NCBI GenBank assembly: GCA_032173965.1
Contig: CM063283.1
Span: 87,316,243-87,380,242 of the forward strand
Length of the DNA: 64,000 nucleotides
Direction of reading: 5' to 3'
DNA from: Sitta carolinensis
Lineage: Eukaryota > Chordata > Aves > Passeriformes > Sittidae
Shown: positions 49,661-62,282 of the stretch, piece after piece
Layout of the letters: each line of letters begins with the position of its first letter
Position numbering within the stretch: position 1 is the stretch's first letter
The notes under the pieces: model-generated
Databases searched by the model: none
The model's input: the letters and a program-made list of their open reading frames with translations, nothing else
Told to the model about the DNA's origin: nothing
Made by a program: the position numbers and the translations under genes

Positions 49661-52469
49661 TGACTAGAAGTTGTTGTAATTGTTTTAATTGATGTTATTC
49701 TAGAGTTATCTTGAGTTATTCTTTATTTATATGCATTTGTTTATCGCAGGTCATGCTTGAAAATGGGCTTTCATCTCAATTTATATAGTCAGCTAACAAA
49801 TATATGTATGTATGTGTATCAGCTACACTTGTTTATATTTGACAGCAAAACCATATGTATTCTACATCTATTTCTTGCCTTTATGTTTGTGCTATCGATT
49901 AAGACATATGAGTTTGATTTCAGCTTGACTTTTAAGTTTTCAGGACAAACCAAACAAGTATGTATCTAATAATATCAGCCAAATTATTGTTAGGCTCACA
50001 GAGCACAAATTAAGTTAAAGCATTGACTAAGCACATAGAACTGTACTTTATAAAGCGGTTCACTCTGTTTTTGCAGGGCTTTACTCCTGCACTGTGTTGT
50101 CTTTAAGCAACATTAGCATTCAGAAATTTTTCCTGTGTCTCTAAAGGCAAACGATGTATTAAAAACAATGATAACATCACTTGTAGAGAAATCCAGTTTG
50201 ACATCAAGCATTTATTATCATAGCTGCTAAAGTAATGGCATGCTTAATTTACACTCTCTGTGAATGATAAATATCTATGTAAGAATTTGTGCCTGTCTTT
50301 AAATATCTAGCAAGCAAACTAGACAATATATAAGAGGAATAGAGAGGAAGAGCAAGTCATTTTTTCATCTGTTTCATTTACAAACAGAGAGTCACAAACG
50401 TGCAGCTGGGAAATATGTTTGTCTCAAAGCTTCAAATTTGTGACATGTTAATTCATAAATAATTGCAGTCACATGGTCTTCCTCGAGGGCATTAGCTCAG
50501 TATTCCCAGTACAGTACACTCACTTGTAATAGAAAAGAGTGGACAAAAGTGGTTTTCATAAATCAGAGAAAATTGATCAATAAATCCAAAACATCTTTCA
50601 TTATTTCTAAAAGAAAATGAGCTTAGTTATATAAGCAACATTTTTTAAATTTGAATGATCTTTGGAAACTGGCAGGTGAGGAAATAAAGGGCAAGGCTAC
50701 ATTATTTTTGGTCATGGAATCTGTCATCTAAATGTTTCATAGTCCTGGACCTGAGAGTGCTCTGACTTGCATCCCATGCTACCCATGGACGACCTTATTT
50801 CCAGATACTAAATACTTCCATTAAACAAGAGCACTTTTCTATTGTTACAGTCATATGATAACATTGCTTGTGTCATTGTCTAAATGCAGCTGTTTGCAAA
50901 AATATAGGCTTTTCCCCAAAAATGTTGTCTTTGGTTCTCAAAATGCAGACTGAATAATACAGCATGAAAGGAACCTGAAGGAGCCGTTAGGGTCCATTGT
51001 GTCAATCCAGCTGCTACACATGCATATTAAGTCCACATTTCAAAATGCTTGTGAAGCTTTTTCTGTTTGTTTTGTTTTCTAGTCCACTTTTAAGTATTCA
51101 TACTTCTTCCATTTTTCTTGTTAGAATACCTAAATCACTCTGAACTAGCCTTTGGACAAATTCCAGTTTTAATTGAAAACCATTTTAGCTACAAAAGAGT
51201 AATATTTCCTTTTTCTTTTTTAAACCAGGTGAAATTTAGGGAAAAAATCACAAAGATTTGACACACAAAAAAAATTATTGTGATTGGTTACTAAAATAAG
51301 CATCTCATCTCATCTGAGAGCTGGTTGTCAGACTCCAGTCAGCTTTGGATGATTCAGTCTCCTGAAAGTATGAATTAGAGTGGAAACCTGACTGACCCTG
51401 ACTGTAGCTGTTATTGTTCAAACACCACAAATTTCTCTTTATAAAAACAGTTTTTTGTTCAAATATCAGATTAATTTGCTGTTGACTTATGTTTGTCAGC
51501 CAAAATTTCATATTTCTAATAATTAATTTGCTAGAATACTTTGAATTCAGAGAATCAATCTTGTGAGTATAGCTTAAGTACAGCATCACAAATGAGAATG
51601 CCAAATTTAAACTGTTTAGTCTGGGAATTTATTGCTGGCACTGGAATGGCTGTTGGCAGAACGTGTCCATATAGGGGGTTCGTTCAGCTACTTCATTTCC
51701 AGTCTATGTCATTAAGCAGTGGTTTGAGGATATTTTTGAGTGGTTTGAAATTGGTATTTCAATGCAGTAGACAACAAAAAGAAAAACATACCCCCCTATC
51801 CCTTTCTGTTAATTGTATATTTGCACCTCAGAATTTTGGATTAAATATTAATTTTATTTGCATTTATACTTGGGAATTGCTTAGAGTCATTTATAAAGTT
51901 TGTAATTAATATAAATGGCGTTTATCCTGGATTTTGATACTAGACCTAATGTTCATTTTGCAGATGTTGCTATTTTAACTGCCGAAGCTACAGAAAGGGT
52001 GTTGATCCAGCAGGTCGTATAGGGCTAGGGGCTTTGTGATCCTGAAAGAAATTTGGTTTAGCATTTGCCACATACCACGAAAAGAAAGTGTAGGCTTAGG
52101 GTATAAACTCTGTTTTTACTAGCTAATGGAAAGTATGGAGGTGAAGGCTCAAAAGGGCTTTAATGACAAACCTTGCCCTTGCCTGCAGCATGATGCAGAA
52201 AGGTGTCAGGCCCAACAGTCACTCTGTGTCTGGAAGGTATGGAAACTTCTGTTTCCAGCTGACACCTTTGTCTTCCGGCAGACCAGTCACCAGCCACTCT
52301 GAGGATGGGAAATGTGGTCACATATCTATCCACATAAGATGAATACACATCAGTATTAACTGAAGCCTGGAAAACTCATCTCTGTATTTTCTCTTTCAGA
52401 TGAAGATAGGAATTACAAATAGGTGGAAAAATTAACAGTAACAAATAAGCCTCTCATTGTACTGCACAG
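49661..52469. other. AT-rich unique DNA, no gene seen
   Basis: A patch at about 50385-50520 with CpGs (CAAACGTGCAGC, CCTCGAGGGC) looks conserved. A weak CR1-like phrase (AAAGGAACCTGAAGG, then GTCAATCCAGCTGCT) lies at about 50965-51020. The 122-codon frame at 51541-51909 has no recognisable domain. Confidence 0.5.
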
Positions 52470-53420
52470 GGTCAGGGAATCACAGCGCTATTTACCAACA
52501 AACATACAGGTCATTCAGCCCAGCCTTTCTTTCTCCTTCCCTAATGCATTGTGTCAAGAGTGATTTCTTTAAACTTAAACATTACTGATAGATCAACAGT
52601 AAGCCTGGCCTTAAAATCTTGCCATGAAGGTGATTCTGGAAAATTTCTCAATGGTTTTCTCCATGTCCTTACTCTTCCTACAGTCATACAGATCTTCCTG
52701 ATATTTAACCCTATTATCTATGTTGCAGCTGAAATCGATTACTTCTTGTTTTGTCCCTATTGGCTAATGAGAACAATTAGTCCCTTTCTGATTAATAACA
52801 CTTTTTTATGCAATTATCAAGTTATTTTGTCTTCCTTTCAGCTTCCCTTCTCTAGTCTGAGCATATCACAACCTCTTTAGCTTCCTTCTGGGCCTTGTTT
52901 TTAAGATCTTTCATAATTTTCAATGTCCTTAAGTCCTTTTAATTTGTCTATATCCTTTGAAAACTGTAGTAGCCCAAACTAATTGCGTCTCTCTGGATGA
53001 AGCTCAGCTGAACCAAACAGAGTGGAAAAGCTGCTTCCCTTGTATCAGACATGATGCTCCAATTAACACAACCTAGTGCAGCGTTTGTCTTTTCTGTGGC
53101 AGCATTGTCTTTACTACTTGTTCAATATATTGTCCATTATTACTCCTACTCCTTTCACTGGAGTTTTCTGATCTAACTAGTTTTATCTGTAACTTTGATC
53201 TTTCTGCTCTTAAGTTGTTCCACCATCTGCTTTAAGTTTCCATACAGCCTCATGTGCTTCCCATCCTCCCATACTTATTTGTATGTGGGTTTTCCTGATC
53301 TGAATCTTCGTCCTAGTGCCACCAATGTGCCCTCAGCCATTGGAGTAATTTTGTTATATCATCTGTAGACAGGCTTGCTCCAGTAGCTGAATTCTTTCAT
53401 CAGCAGTACCAAAGCCCCAT
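52470..53420 (-). mobile_element. Ancient CR1 LINE copy, 3' half (antisense)
   Basis: The plus strand shows, in order, the reverse-complement blocks of an old CR1. GGTCATTCAGCCCAGCC lies near 52511 (3' UTR). ATTACTTCTTGTTTTGTCC (52738-52756) is followed by TGAGAACAATTAGTCCC. TAGTCTGAGCATATCAC lies near 52853 (consensus agactaaac). CTTTCATAATTTTCAATGTCC lies near 52907. GATGAAGCTCAGCTGAACCA, then GAGTGGAAAAGCTGCTTCCC, lie near 53000-53040 (consensus tccagctgaggcct, agtagag, gaagaattacttct). Its length of about 950 bp makes it the longest transposon copy here. Its divergence suggests an early amniote-era insertion. Ends are approximate. Confidence 0.8.
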
Positions 53421-55955
53421 CAGAGGCTTATCTCCATAAAATCTCAACTATTACTACCATGTATGTAGGGATTGAAAAATTATATATATATACATGTTAT
53501 TTCCTTGGAAAAGGACTATTTCGTTGTATGTAACTAATCAATGACATATGAAAACATCAATGAGGCTAGAATATAATTATGCAAAACCAAATTTTCTTAT
53601 TTGCATGGACTTGTGTATTTTGATGTGGTATCTCATTCCACCTTGATTATAAAATCAAATATTCAGCAATCTACTCTGAACTGGAATTTCAAAACCTCGT
53701 TTCAGAAACCTGGGCAGGTGATGTTCCAGAACTGGGATATGCATGCATTCCAAACCCATCTGGGAGGCAGGCAGGAGGGAATGCAGCCACTTTTGAATTC
53801 CAGACCTCTGACTTTGCAGGACTAGCTGCTTCTAGACTTGCTGGCATAAAAGCCTTGGGAGACTGTTTTGTGTTGGAACTGCTACAACATTACCCTTTTG
53901 AAACACAGATTTGGGGAGATGCAGCTCAACTTTTCAAGGCTTCTTTTCCTTCAGCAGTAAATGTGGAAGACTTCAGAAGCCCAGAATGGACCAAATACTC
54001 TTCAAATTAGATCTTTAACAGAACAACATTTGTCAGTTTTGGGGGGCAAAATTCAATTTCACTATACTGATATTTTTTTCTCAAACTATATTGTTTTATT
54101 AGGAACTTTGTGCACACACTCAGAAAGACTTCAGAAGTACCCTTGTTTATCTATACACCTCTGAGTCTTTATAGGGATTTTCATGGTGTTTTTGCTGCAG
54201 AGAAGGGCTCAAAATTTCCTTATACTCTTACTTACCTTTTACTTCCTTTCCTCTTTATTGTGCATGAAAGAATGCTCTTTGCTCTTGCTGGGCCAATGAA
54301 GGTTTATACCCTTTATTCATTTCCTTTCCCCTCAAAACATGAACCGGAACAGTTTGCTGTGCTCAGGTTTCCATAGGTATGTCTAACTCACTTGCTCAAA
54401 ATGCATTCCCAGGAGCAGACAAGAGCTCATTGTGCCTGCACACAACCCACACCAGGGCCTTGGGCAGCGTGCCCAAGCATGCCTGGCAGGGTCCTATCCA
54501 CCTTCTTACATATTAATACCACCTAAGAATGCCCCGTGTGTTTGGGCTCACGGGATCTCACGTGTGCTGAAGAAGCATTTTCCGCCCAGGCATTCACTGT
54601 GTGCAGAGCTGGGTCCAGCCTGGCTGACACCCGTAGGGCACCCCTCAGAGAAGGAGTTATTCCTCTTCTCAGGGTGAAAAGACATTGCCAGCACAATCAG
54701 TCAACAGGCATTTTAGAGTGAGGAGTAGGATATGCAAAATATGAGAATTAACAATGTGTTAATAAATGTCTACACTTGAGCATGTTAATATTTATAGCAT
54801 TATTTATTATTATATAGCATACATTTCTAGTGGAGAAGGATTACTAGGGAAAGAAAGAATTCTCTTTTTTATTTTCTTTTTGGTTTTATTTTAATTTTTT
54901 TTCTTTTTTTCTTTCTCTTTTTTACTTTTTCAAAGGAGAAAAAGAGAAAACAAAGTCTGTCTTGCTATATTCTCACTCTGGAAGCAATGCTGAGATTTCT
55001 GTAAGAAAATGTTTTTAACTCCATATCGTAGAAAGTCCATGTAAACAATGACTTTGAACAGGCCACAAGCTGAGATAGTGACACTAGGTTAGTGTAGCTA
55101 TCCTCTCTAGCACAGCTGTAACTTATGCCAGCAATAAAGACTTTCTGGCAGTGTGTTATTACCCAATTCTGAAAGAAAAGAATTTTTATCAATAACAGTA
55201 CTTTTAGATCAATATAGTTGCTTAAACATTAAAGCTTCTGCAGTGTAGCATTTAACAGTGTAGTTAAAATTAAAACCATGAATAAACACCCCAGCTCGGA
55301 TTGACATTATATTACGAGCCATTCCTAATACAGATCTGACCATTATTTTGCCACTGCCTATGCCAATAACATTGCCTGTAGGAATAAAACGATTACTTGT
55401 ATAGTGGGTCTGTATTTCAGACCAGATTCTTCCAAATGAGAGTGGGAGTCAAACCCAATGTACTGAGTCATGGTAAAGATCTTTTCAAGTCTGAGGAAAG
55501 TGTAACTCACAGAATAAATTACCGTACACAACATTTGTCTTTGGGCCAGTTAGCCAGTTACCACTTTGCAAGAATCATTCAAGTGCTCTTATCTCCTGTT
55601 CTAAAAGGCTTGCTTTGACGTGTTCAAACATTAGCTGCTTGTTACAGGAAGACTTACTTTCCAGGAATACAAAGATTCAGTCTTTCATCAAACTGTTCGT
55701 AGCGGTACATTTACTCTCTCTGAAAAAATTTTTTCTGTTGATATAGTTCAACTACACTGAAGAAAAAGAAAAAGTTCAGTTCTGAGCAGATGGTTAGGAT
55801 GAATGACTGCAAGCCAGGGCTAAGAAATTACTAAATATTGCTTGTGTTCAGAGCATGGTAATATCTCCATATATCTCTCCTATTCTTTAGCTGTTTTCTT
55901 CCTCCTAAGAAAAATAGGAGTTAAGAACTATTTCAAGAGGTTTTCTCTTTTTCTG
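53421..55955. other. Unique DNA, no gene seen
   Basis: Patches at about 54430-54670 (GC-richer, several CpGs) and 55285-55410 (repeat-free with CpGs and TAAT cores) could be conserved elements. 54860-54930 is a T-rich low-complexity stretch. Paired frames of 60-80 codons over 54432-54721 have no recognisable domain. Confidence 0.5.
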
Positions 55956-56190
55956 TTTTCTTTTCTTTTCTTTTCTTTTCTTTTCTTTTCTTTTCTTTTC
56001 TTTTCTTTTCTTTTCTTTTCTTTTCTTTTCTTTTCTTTTCTTTTCTTTTCTTTTCTTTTCTTTTCTTTCTTTCTTTTCTTCTCTTCTCTTCTCTTCTCTT
56101 CTTCTCTTCTCTTCTCTTCTTTTCTCTTCTCTTCTCTTCTCTTCTCTTCTCTTCTCTTCTCTTCTCTTCTCTTCTCTTCTCTTCTCTTTT
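55956..56190 (+). repeat. (TTTTC)22 and (TTCTC)n compound microsatellite
   Basis: Twenty-two perfect TTTTC units (55956-56065) are followed by a transition zone and then TTCTC-type units to 56190. The plus strand is pyrimidine-only for 235 bp. A single T-to-C change in the unit, later expanded, explains the two halves. Serine/Phe/Leu and Lys/Arg/Glu frames on the two strands are repeat artefacts. Confidence 0.97.
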
Positions 56191-56419
56191 GCCATGTTTT
56201 TACTATCTTCTATTTATCATAATATTTTCAAGCAACAAGAGGACCACAAAAAAGTTTTCTTCCATGATGTTGGAAGTAGTTCTCCAGAAATGGGACCAAG
56301 ATAAAAATTTCCCTCATATTATGACACACAAGAAAAGACTCCCAGGATCTCTTCATTCTCAAAAATTACCTCTGACTGATTTTAGACAGCTAAAGGTTTA
56401 AGTCTTTATTGGTGTCATT

Positions 56420-56465
56420 ATTGGAAGTCTTATTCTTAGCATATTGGAAGTCTTATTCTTAGCAT
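56420..56465. repeat. 23-bp perfect tandem duplication
   Basis: A 23-bp unit starting ATTGGAAGTCTTATTC occurs at 56420-56442 and again, identical, at 56443-56465. The absence of any difference suggests a recent event. Confidence 0.92.
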
Positions 56466-56468
56466 ATT

Positions 56469-59004
56469 AGGACTGATGAATAAGGCATGGGACATTCCAC
56501 AATATCCCAGCTGGGGGATTATGCAGCTGGATAAAATTATCCCTATTAGTTTAGTTTTTAAAATTATAAACCTTGTTGTAGCTGAGAAGTAGAGGTATTA
56601 TAGGACATAGATAGGGACAAAATAATTCCACAAAAATAATGTTTTAATTTTGAACAAATGTACCTTTAGCCAGAATGTTTGTGAGATGTCTTGTAATTTC
56701 TGCAAAATGGGAATAGAAAGTGATTTTTGAATTCTGAAATATAATTATTTAGAATAAAAAATATGATTTTGAGTTACTTGCACTTAGAGAAACACATGTG
56801 ATGTGTTCTTCTCAAATTAACCGACAGAACAATATTGAATGCCAAACCTTGAATATCAAGCACTTGCAATGAAGTTCTCATAAATGTTACACCTTCATTC
56901 AGGGAATAATTCTGAATAATAAATCTAAGTCATAAACTGCTCTCATACAGTTCACAAATAGAAAAAGGAAATGAGGTTTGTCTAACAAATTATTTGTAGT
57001 GAATTATGCATCCAGTGACTACCTTGAGTCCCTAATCTGTATCTTCTAAAATTTGTATGGGATATCTCCTCTAAAGATTTTGCAATATAATTACCTAGAT
57101 CAGTCATTTCCCAGCTGAATAGTCTATGGCAGCATCAATGTGCTTATGTATTCCTGGACAAGGCTGCTTTACACACTTTTTCCTTATGCTACTTCCATAT
57201 TACCTTCCTAAGCAGATTTGTCACCTGTTCAGGGAGTCACTGTGGCCTCCATTTCCTTCAGTGACCTAAAATAATTAAGAGCTAAATCTCCTGTCTTCAA
57301 GGACTTTTGCATAATCTGAAACATATGCACACGAGTAATTTCATTGATTTTAGTAAGTCTATTCATGGGAGTACATTTAAGAAAACTTATTTGAAGTTTT
57401 GGGCTTTTAGGAGATTTGCCTTCTAATGTTACATGCTTCCTACATTGTCAGTAAATAGATTGTTATAGCCCAGCTATGTCTGAAACATACAACACTAACT
57501 GGAGGACCTAGGAAATATGTATAAGAAAAATCCTCAATAAAATTGATTTTGCTTGCATTTATATAATTATTTTCAGTTAGATGTTGGTGATCTAGATGGA
57601 AACATACTGGATCAGAAAAAGACCCCACGTGTTGGGATTTTTTTTTGCTTTTGAAGGGTACTTTGTGTCAGATGCCCATAAGAACCTCAGCATAACATTG
57701 CAGATTACAGATGTGCTCAGCAATAAATTTGGCTCTGAGCATTAAGAAAAATTGTGTATTTTTTCAGCCATTTGTGGAAATAACATTGACACCGGGACAG
57801 GTATAAATGAGGATGGCTGTAATACCTTTCACTGCTTGTAACCTATGTAGACAGCACTGGAGTGCAGCAGCCAGCTGAAGGAGCTCGCTTTTGGAAGGGA
57901 AAGGCAGAAGGAAAACCTAAATGGGTTACCTGTTCGGAACAAGAAGCTTTTGATTTAAGAAATATTAAAAGTGAGTTCCTGGATTTTATTCCTGACCCAT
58001 ACCCAATTAATATATTTTCCATAACCAAGACACTGTATTTGTAGAATTTATTTAATATTAATGGAGGTATTAAAGGGATAAACTAGTACCTGTAAGATGC
58101 TTTTAATTTTTTTCCTAGGTTTTGTTTCAAAAATATAGAAGCTGCTTCTGAACTAATCAATCAAAACTGCCTTTCTTCACGAAACAGTGCAAAATATCTT
58201 CTTTTTAAGGCAAATGAATTTGGGGACTGGTGAGAGAGAGAAAGGTAATATATGCTAGAAAAAGTGCCAGAATTTGAAATGGAAATGACTCTCCAGCATA
58301 ACATGCATTTTGATATTGCTCATATAACCATTCAAAACTTGTATTTCTTCATTTGGATGCATAAAACTATTTAAAAATGTCTGTTACAAGTCTTTTCTTC
58401 CTGCTACTTTTTAAAATTTCCTCGAAAGAGTATTCTTCAAAGTTATCTTATGACTCTTAGAAATTCCACTTCTAGGAAATCTCACACAAAAATAAGCTTG
58501 TTAATTAAATAATTTCACCAATTACAGAAAAAATGTTCAGAAGAAATTATTTCTTTTTACTAGGGTTTTTTGCAGAAACGTCCAACTACCTTATCCCAAA
58601 TCTATGCAAAAAATTATTTTTCTTCCAGCAGCAAAGTATATCAGTTCACTTACTATGGTAACTATAAAAATATTTTAATCACCAGTAAAATTATTATAAA
58701 GGACTAGGCTTATTGTAAGACAATAGTTATCACCTCTCTGTTAAAGTATTTAATTTGAAGAATTTTTTCAGTAAAGTGAAAAATTTCTACAATATTATTT
58801 TACTGTACACACATATGTTTCATAAACTAAAGGATTGCTTTTCACACACACTTAAATTCTGATTTAAAAAAAACCCAAACTATTTACACAATATCTCCTC
58901 ATTCTTTAGAAGAAGCACTGAACAAAGAGTACTGAGACCCCTCCCAAGAGGTTGACCTTTCCCCTGTGATCTAACCTCACTTTTCTCTCTTTTCTTCTTT
59001 TTTA
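56469..59004. other. AT-rich unique DNA, no gene seen
   Basis: Nothing recognised on either strand. Confidence 0.55.
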
Positions 59005-59330
59005 ATAACTTCATGGACACCGTTTACCGGATACAAGAGGAATGGCTTACATAAAGACACATAACCCAGCACTCATTTTAATATTCATGAGGTCATTGGC
59101 ATTATTAAAGAAATTCAAGTAGGTAGTGAACACTGGATTGCATTCCTCCACCATATATCTTTTATCTGGCCGTTAATGTGAAACATTACTAATGCAGTTT
59201 TAGCTTCTCCTTCTTTGGAATTGAACTCTTTGGTGGACATGTAATACATGCTCTAGATTCTCCAGTGTGTTTACCTCCATTAACAACCACAACTAGTTAT
59301 AGTTGCTACCAGGATTCTAAAGAGATGAGA
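59005..59330. promoter_or_regulatory. Candidate conserved non-coding element
   Basis: Repeat-free, with CpG-bearing CACCGTTTACCGG (59018-59030) and dense TAAT/ATTA and ATTCATGAG-type cores (59078-59190). It resembles vertebrate developmental enhancers. No alignment was possible. Confidence 0.27.
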
Positions 59331-61760
59331 GTTCCCAGACCCAGAATGTCAGCTTTGAACTCACTGAAAGAAAGAAACAAATAATTTAGAAAGTACTCCC
59401 CTCAAGTCAAAACTTAGATGCTCATTTCCCACATCAGATTTTTTTTTTCAAAACTTGCTAGGAGAGGCCAGATTTAAATTTCAAAACCCATGAGGTAAAA
59501 AGGGAACTCCTTATTATTACTGGAGTTTTTTCTGTACAAATTTTGACATTGTCCAATTGTATCTCTCTACAAAACAAGAGATCATTTTAGGAATAAAAAA
59601 TACAATTACTACATGAAAGGAAACAACATTCAAATGTTGTTAATTAAATGAGGGAGTGAATGTCAATGTTAATGTGTAGGTACATAAAAAGAACTTTATT
59701 TTGCAGATGTATGACAGGGCTCCCTGAAGAACACAAGTTTTTCTATATTAATTCCATGGTAGTTGAAAGCTACATAATCAAAAACACCTTCAAAGTTTGG
59801 CAGAAATTTAACATTGGCTGTTTAAAATAAAACGTCTGTATGGAAAGTTCAGTTTTGTTTTGCTGGGTTTTTTTCATTCCCCTAGGGTGGTTGTGGTAGA
59901 GGAAATATTTTTATCCAGGCCTCAGGAAATGGTGGTCTGGTTACGGTGGTGCGGATGGTTACATGAATAGAATTCGCTCAGGGCAAAGCCTACCATCACT
60001 TCCATCTGCCCCCAAACTCCTGGACTGCAAGAACTAATGGCAATAGCCACCCAGAAATATCACCCTTCCAGCGAGGAAGGGCTGTGGAAGCTGCTATCCT
60101 GAAAAAAACCTTCAAGCTCAAGTGAGGTGAGTCAGAAATGCACAAGATATTGGTGTGGATAAGGAGACTCCTACTGAGCTACATTTCAAAAAAAAAAAAA
60201 AAAAAAAGTGTGAGAGGCCATCATATACCTAATATAAATGGACTAAAATGACCAGAAATATCGTTTTCTGATGAAGTCTTTGTTCGGTTCAAGTGAATAC
60301 TTACAGTAGAGACAATGTGGCATCCTGAAGTTTGCAGAAATTCTACAGACATTCTGAAAGTAGTTTGACCAATTTTCATTCCTCTTTTCAGGACTTTACA
60401 GCCATTTCAGTTTGCCCCTTCTAATACAAGAAAGCCCATTTCCTATTCCAGACCGGAAAACTGGTGCACAATTCCACGTAGATCTGTCTCAGTTCTTCAG
60501 TAAGTCTGCCCATTCTGAACACCTTACAAACTGGTTGTCTTTTTCTTGGCTTCTTAAAAAAATATGAAATGAAAATGTTGACATTAGCTGTCAGGCTTAG
60601 AGTACACACAGTTTCTTAATTCCTGAAGGATCTTCCATGTAAAAAGTTCACTAATCATTTATGAGTTCAATCAACATTCTGTCTTTGATAACTATTCAAA
60701 CACAAGAAGACAAGTATCTATACTGATGGATTTAATTTATGAAAATACTCTTTTATGCTGTTATATTTCAGCTTTTATTTTCTCTGTGTATTCCACTTTT
60801 GAGATATTCTCCATCACATTATATTTAATTTTCTTTGCAGCCCAATTTTTTTATTTGACATTTTTCTACAAGAAACCCTTAGCTTCCAAGCTGAAGAGCA
60901 ATAGACATTGCTCTACCTTCCACTTTCTTCACCATAAAATATGACAAAATGCATCTTATTTTCTTTTTATGTTGGTGGCTGTCCTGTACTTTTAGATGTA
61001 GCATTGTTTTCATTTTCAATTAACTTTGCTAGATGTCAGCAATTGTCTCTTAACTAAGACATACATATTTGGAAATACTACAGGAATCTCAGAGGAAAAC
61101 CTCATGGCAGGTCAGCAATAAATTTTGCAAGGGCAGAGGGGATGAGGGGCATGGAGGGAGGGGAGACATACTGTTATAAGATTACAGCAAATATCAGGCA
61201 TAATTTTTACAACTGGCCAATACATTGAATTATTAATTCAATAGAACTCAACTTAAAAACAATATAGTGCATTAAGAACAGATGATAAAATAGACTATAC
61301 TGTGGTTTACCTCTTTATTTGTCAAACCGAAGAATTCCTACTAAGAAAGAACTAGTATCTGGCAAATTGCCTGGTTTTAACATGTGATGTTTAGCAGGTG
61401 GTATGGGGAGCTGAGCCTTAGCTGTAGTCATGATGGATTAGCAGCACCTTTGGTAGAGCTATTGGTAGACCAGCAAGTCTGAGACTCAGACTTCTTTTTT
61501 ACATTCACCTTACCTCAGACTTTATTTTTCTTTTTTCAGATATTCTGGGCCCAATAGTATCAACAAAGAGTCCAGGGAAATGAAATTGTTTTGTATACAT
61601 TGAAAAAGTTCTGGCAGTTTTTCTTTTGAAGTGTTCCTAGTATTCTGTGCCTGAGAGTAAAGGCTTGAAGTTTTAAAAGGATTCATAGGATTGATATAAA
61701 TCCAAACCCATTCTAACTTGCACAAGTGAAAAACTTTTGGGAAAATATTTTCACCAGAGA
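59331..61760. other. AT-rich unique DNA, no gene seen
   Basis: A CpG-bearing patch lies at about 59935-60080. A donor-like GGTGAGT at 60126-60132 has no credible exon in front of it. No gene recognised. Confidence 0.5.
60188..60207 (+). repeat. Poly-A run (A20)
   Basis: Twenty consecutive A residues. No associated gene copy recognised. Confidence 0.92.
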
Positions 61761-62282
61761 TTTCACAGTATTACAGACTGGTGCTGATTTAAAGGGTCTT
61801 CAGAAGGTCTCTGGTTCAACCTTCTACTAAGAGCAAGCTCAACATCAAATTCAAAAGCCAGGTTGCTCAGGACTTTGTCCTGTCAGGTCTTGAAAACCTC
61901 TAAGGGTGTATTACATGATCTCTCTGGGCAATCTACTATAGTAATTTATTTTCTTCAGTTAAAAATCTTTTTTCTTATATCCTGTCAGAACATCTCCCAT
62001 TCCAGCTAAGTCCATTATCTCTTGTGGTCTAGCCATGCACTTCAGTGATAGAATTATCTCTTCATCTGAGTAGCCTACTCAAAAATGTTGAAAGTTGGCT
62101 CTGAGATTCCTCTGCAGCCACCTCTCCAGGCTGAACAAAACCTGGCTGCCACACATGCTCTTTATAGGAAATGTGCTGTTAGCCCCTGGATTGATTTATG
62201 TGTTTCTTGCTTTGCATTCCCAAAACTGACGACAGTATCTGGATGTGGCCATGTTATAGGAGAATAATCATTCCCTCAACAA
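61761..62282 (-). mobile_element. CR1 LINE 3' end (antisense), clearest copy
   Basis: In plus-strand order the sequence follows the reverse complement of an avian CR1 3' end. TTTCACAGTATTACAGACTG starts it at 61761. AGGTCTCTGGTTCAACCTTC follows near 61805. CAGGTTGCTCAGGACTTTGT (about 61860) and TCTCTGGGCAATCTACTAT (about 61920) come next. CTCCAGGCTGAACAAAACC lies at 62124-62142, and CCAAAACTGACGACAGTATC near 62220. GGAGAATAATCATTCCCTC (about 62260) closes it. These match the familiar CR1 blocks (ggtccaaccc, aggttgcccagga, ctgggcagcctgttcc, ctccaggctgaacaacccc, agctggacacagtact, gagaatcacctccctc). The copy is truncated at its 5' side, as most CR1 copies are, and the RT coding part is broken by stops. 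Confidence 0.9.

Noticed and set aside
50940..51030. CR1-like phrase near 50.97 kb
   Set aside because: Only two short blocks match loosely. It is noted within the surrounding interval but not called as a separate element.
51541..51909. Plus-strand 122-codon frame
   Set aside because: No family resemblance, AT-rich codon use as in surrounding DNA, and no supporting signals.
55842..56222. Open frames of 96 and 126 codons over the TTTTC/TTCTC tract
   Set aside because: Repeat-derived frames with a five-codon periodicity and no protein character.
56690..56740. MIR-like phrase (TCTGCAAAATGGGAATAG)
   Set aside because: The match is too short and lacks the adjoining blocks expected of a MIR copy.
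60126..60132. Strong splice-donor-like GGTGAGT
   Set aside because: The sequence upstream has stops close by in the frames I checked and no protein resemblance. Isolated donor matches are common.
62085..62267. 60-codon frame
   Set aside because: It lies wholly inside the antisense CR1 copy and is not a host gene.
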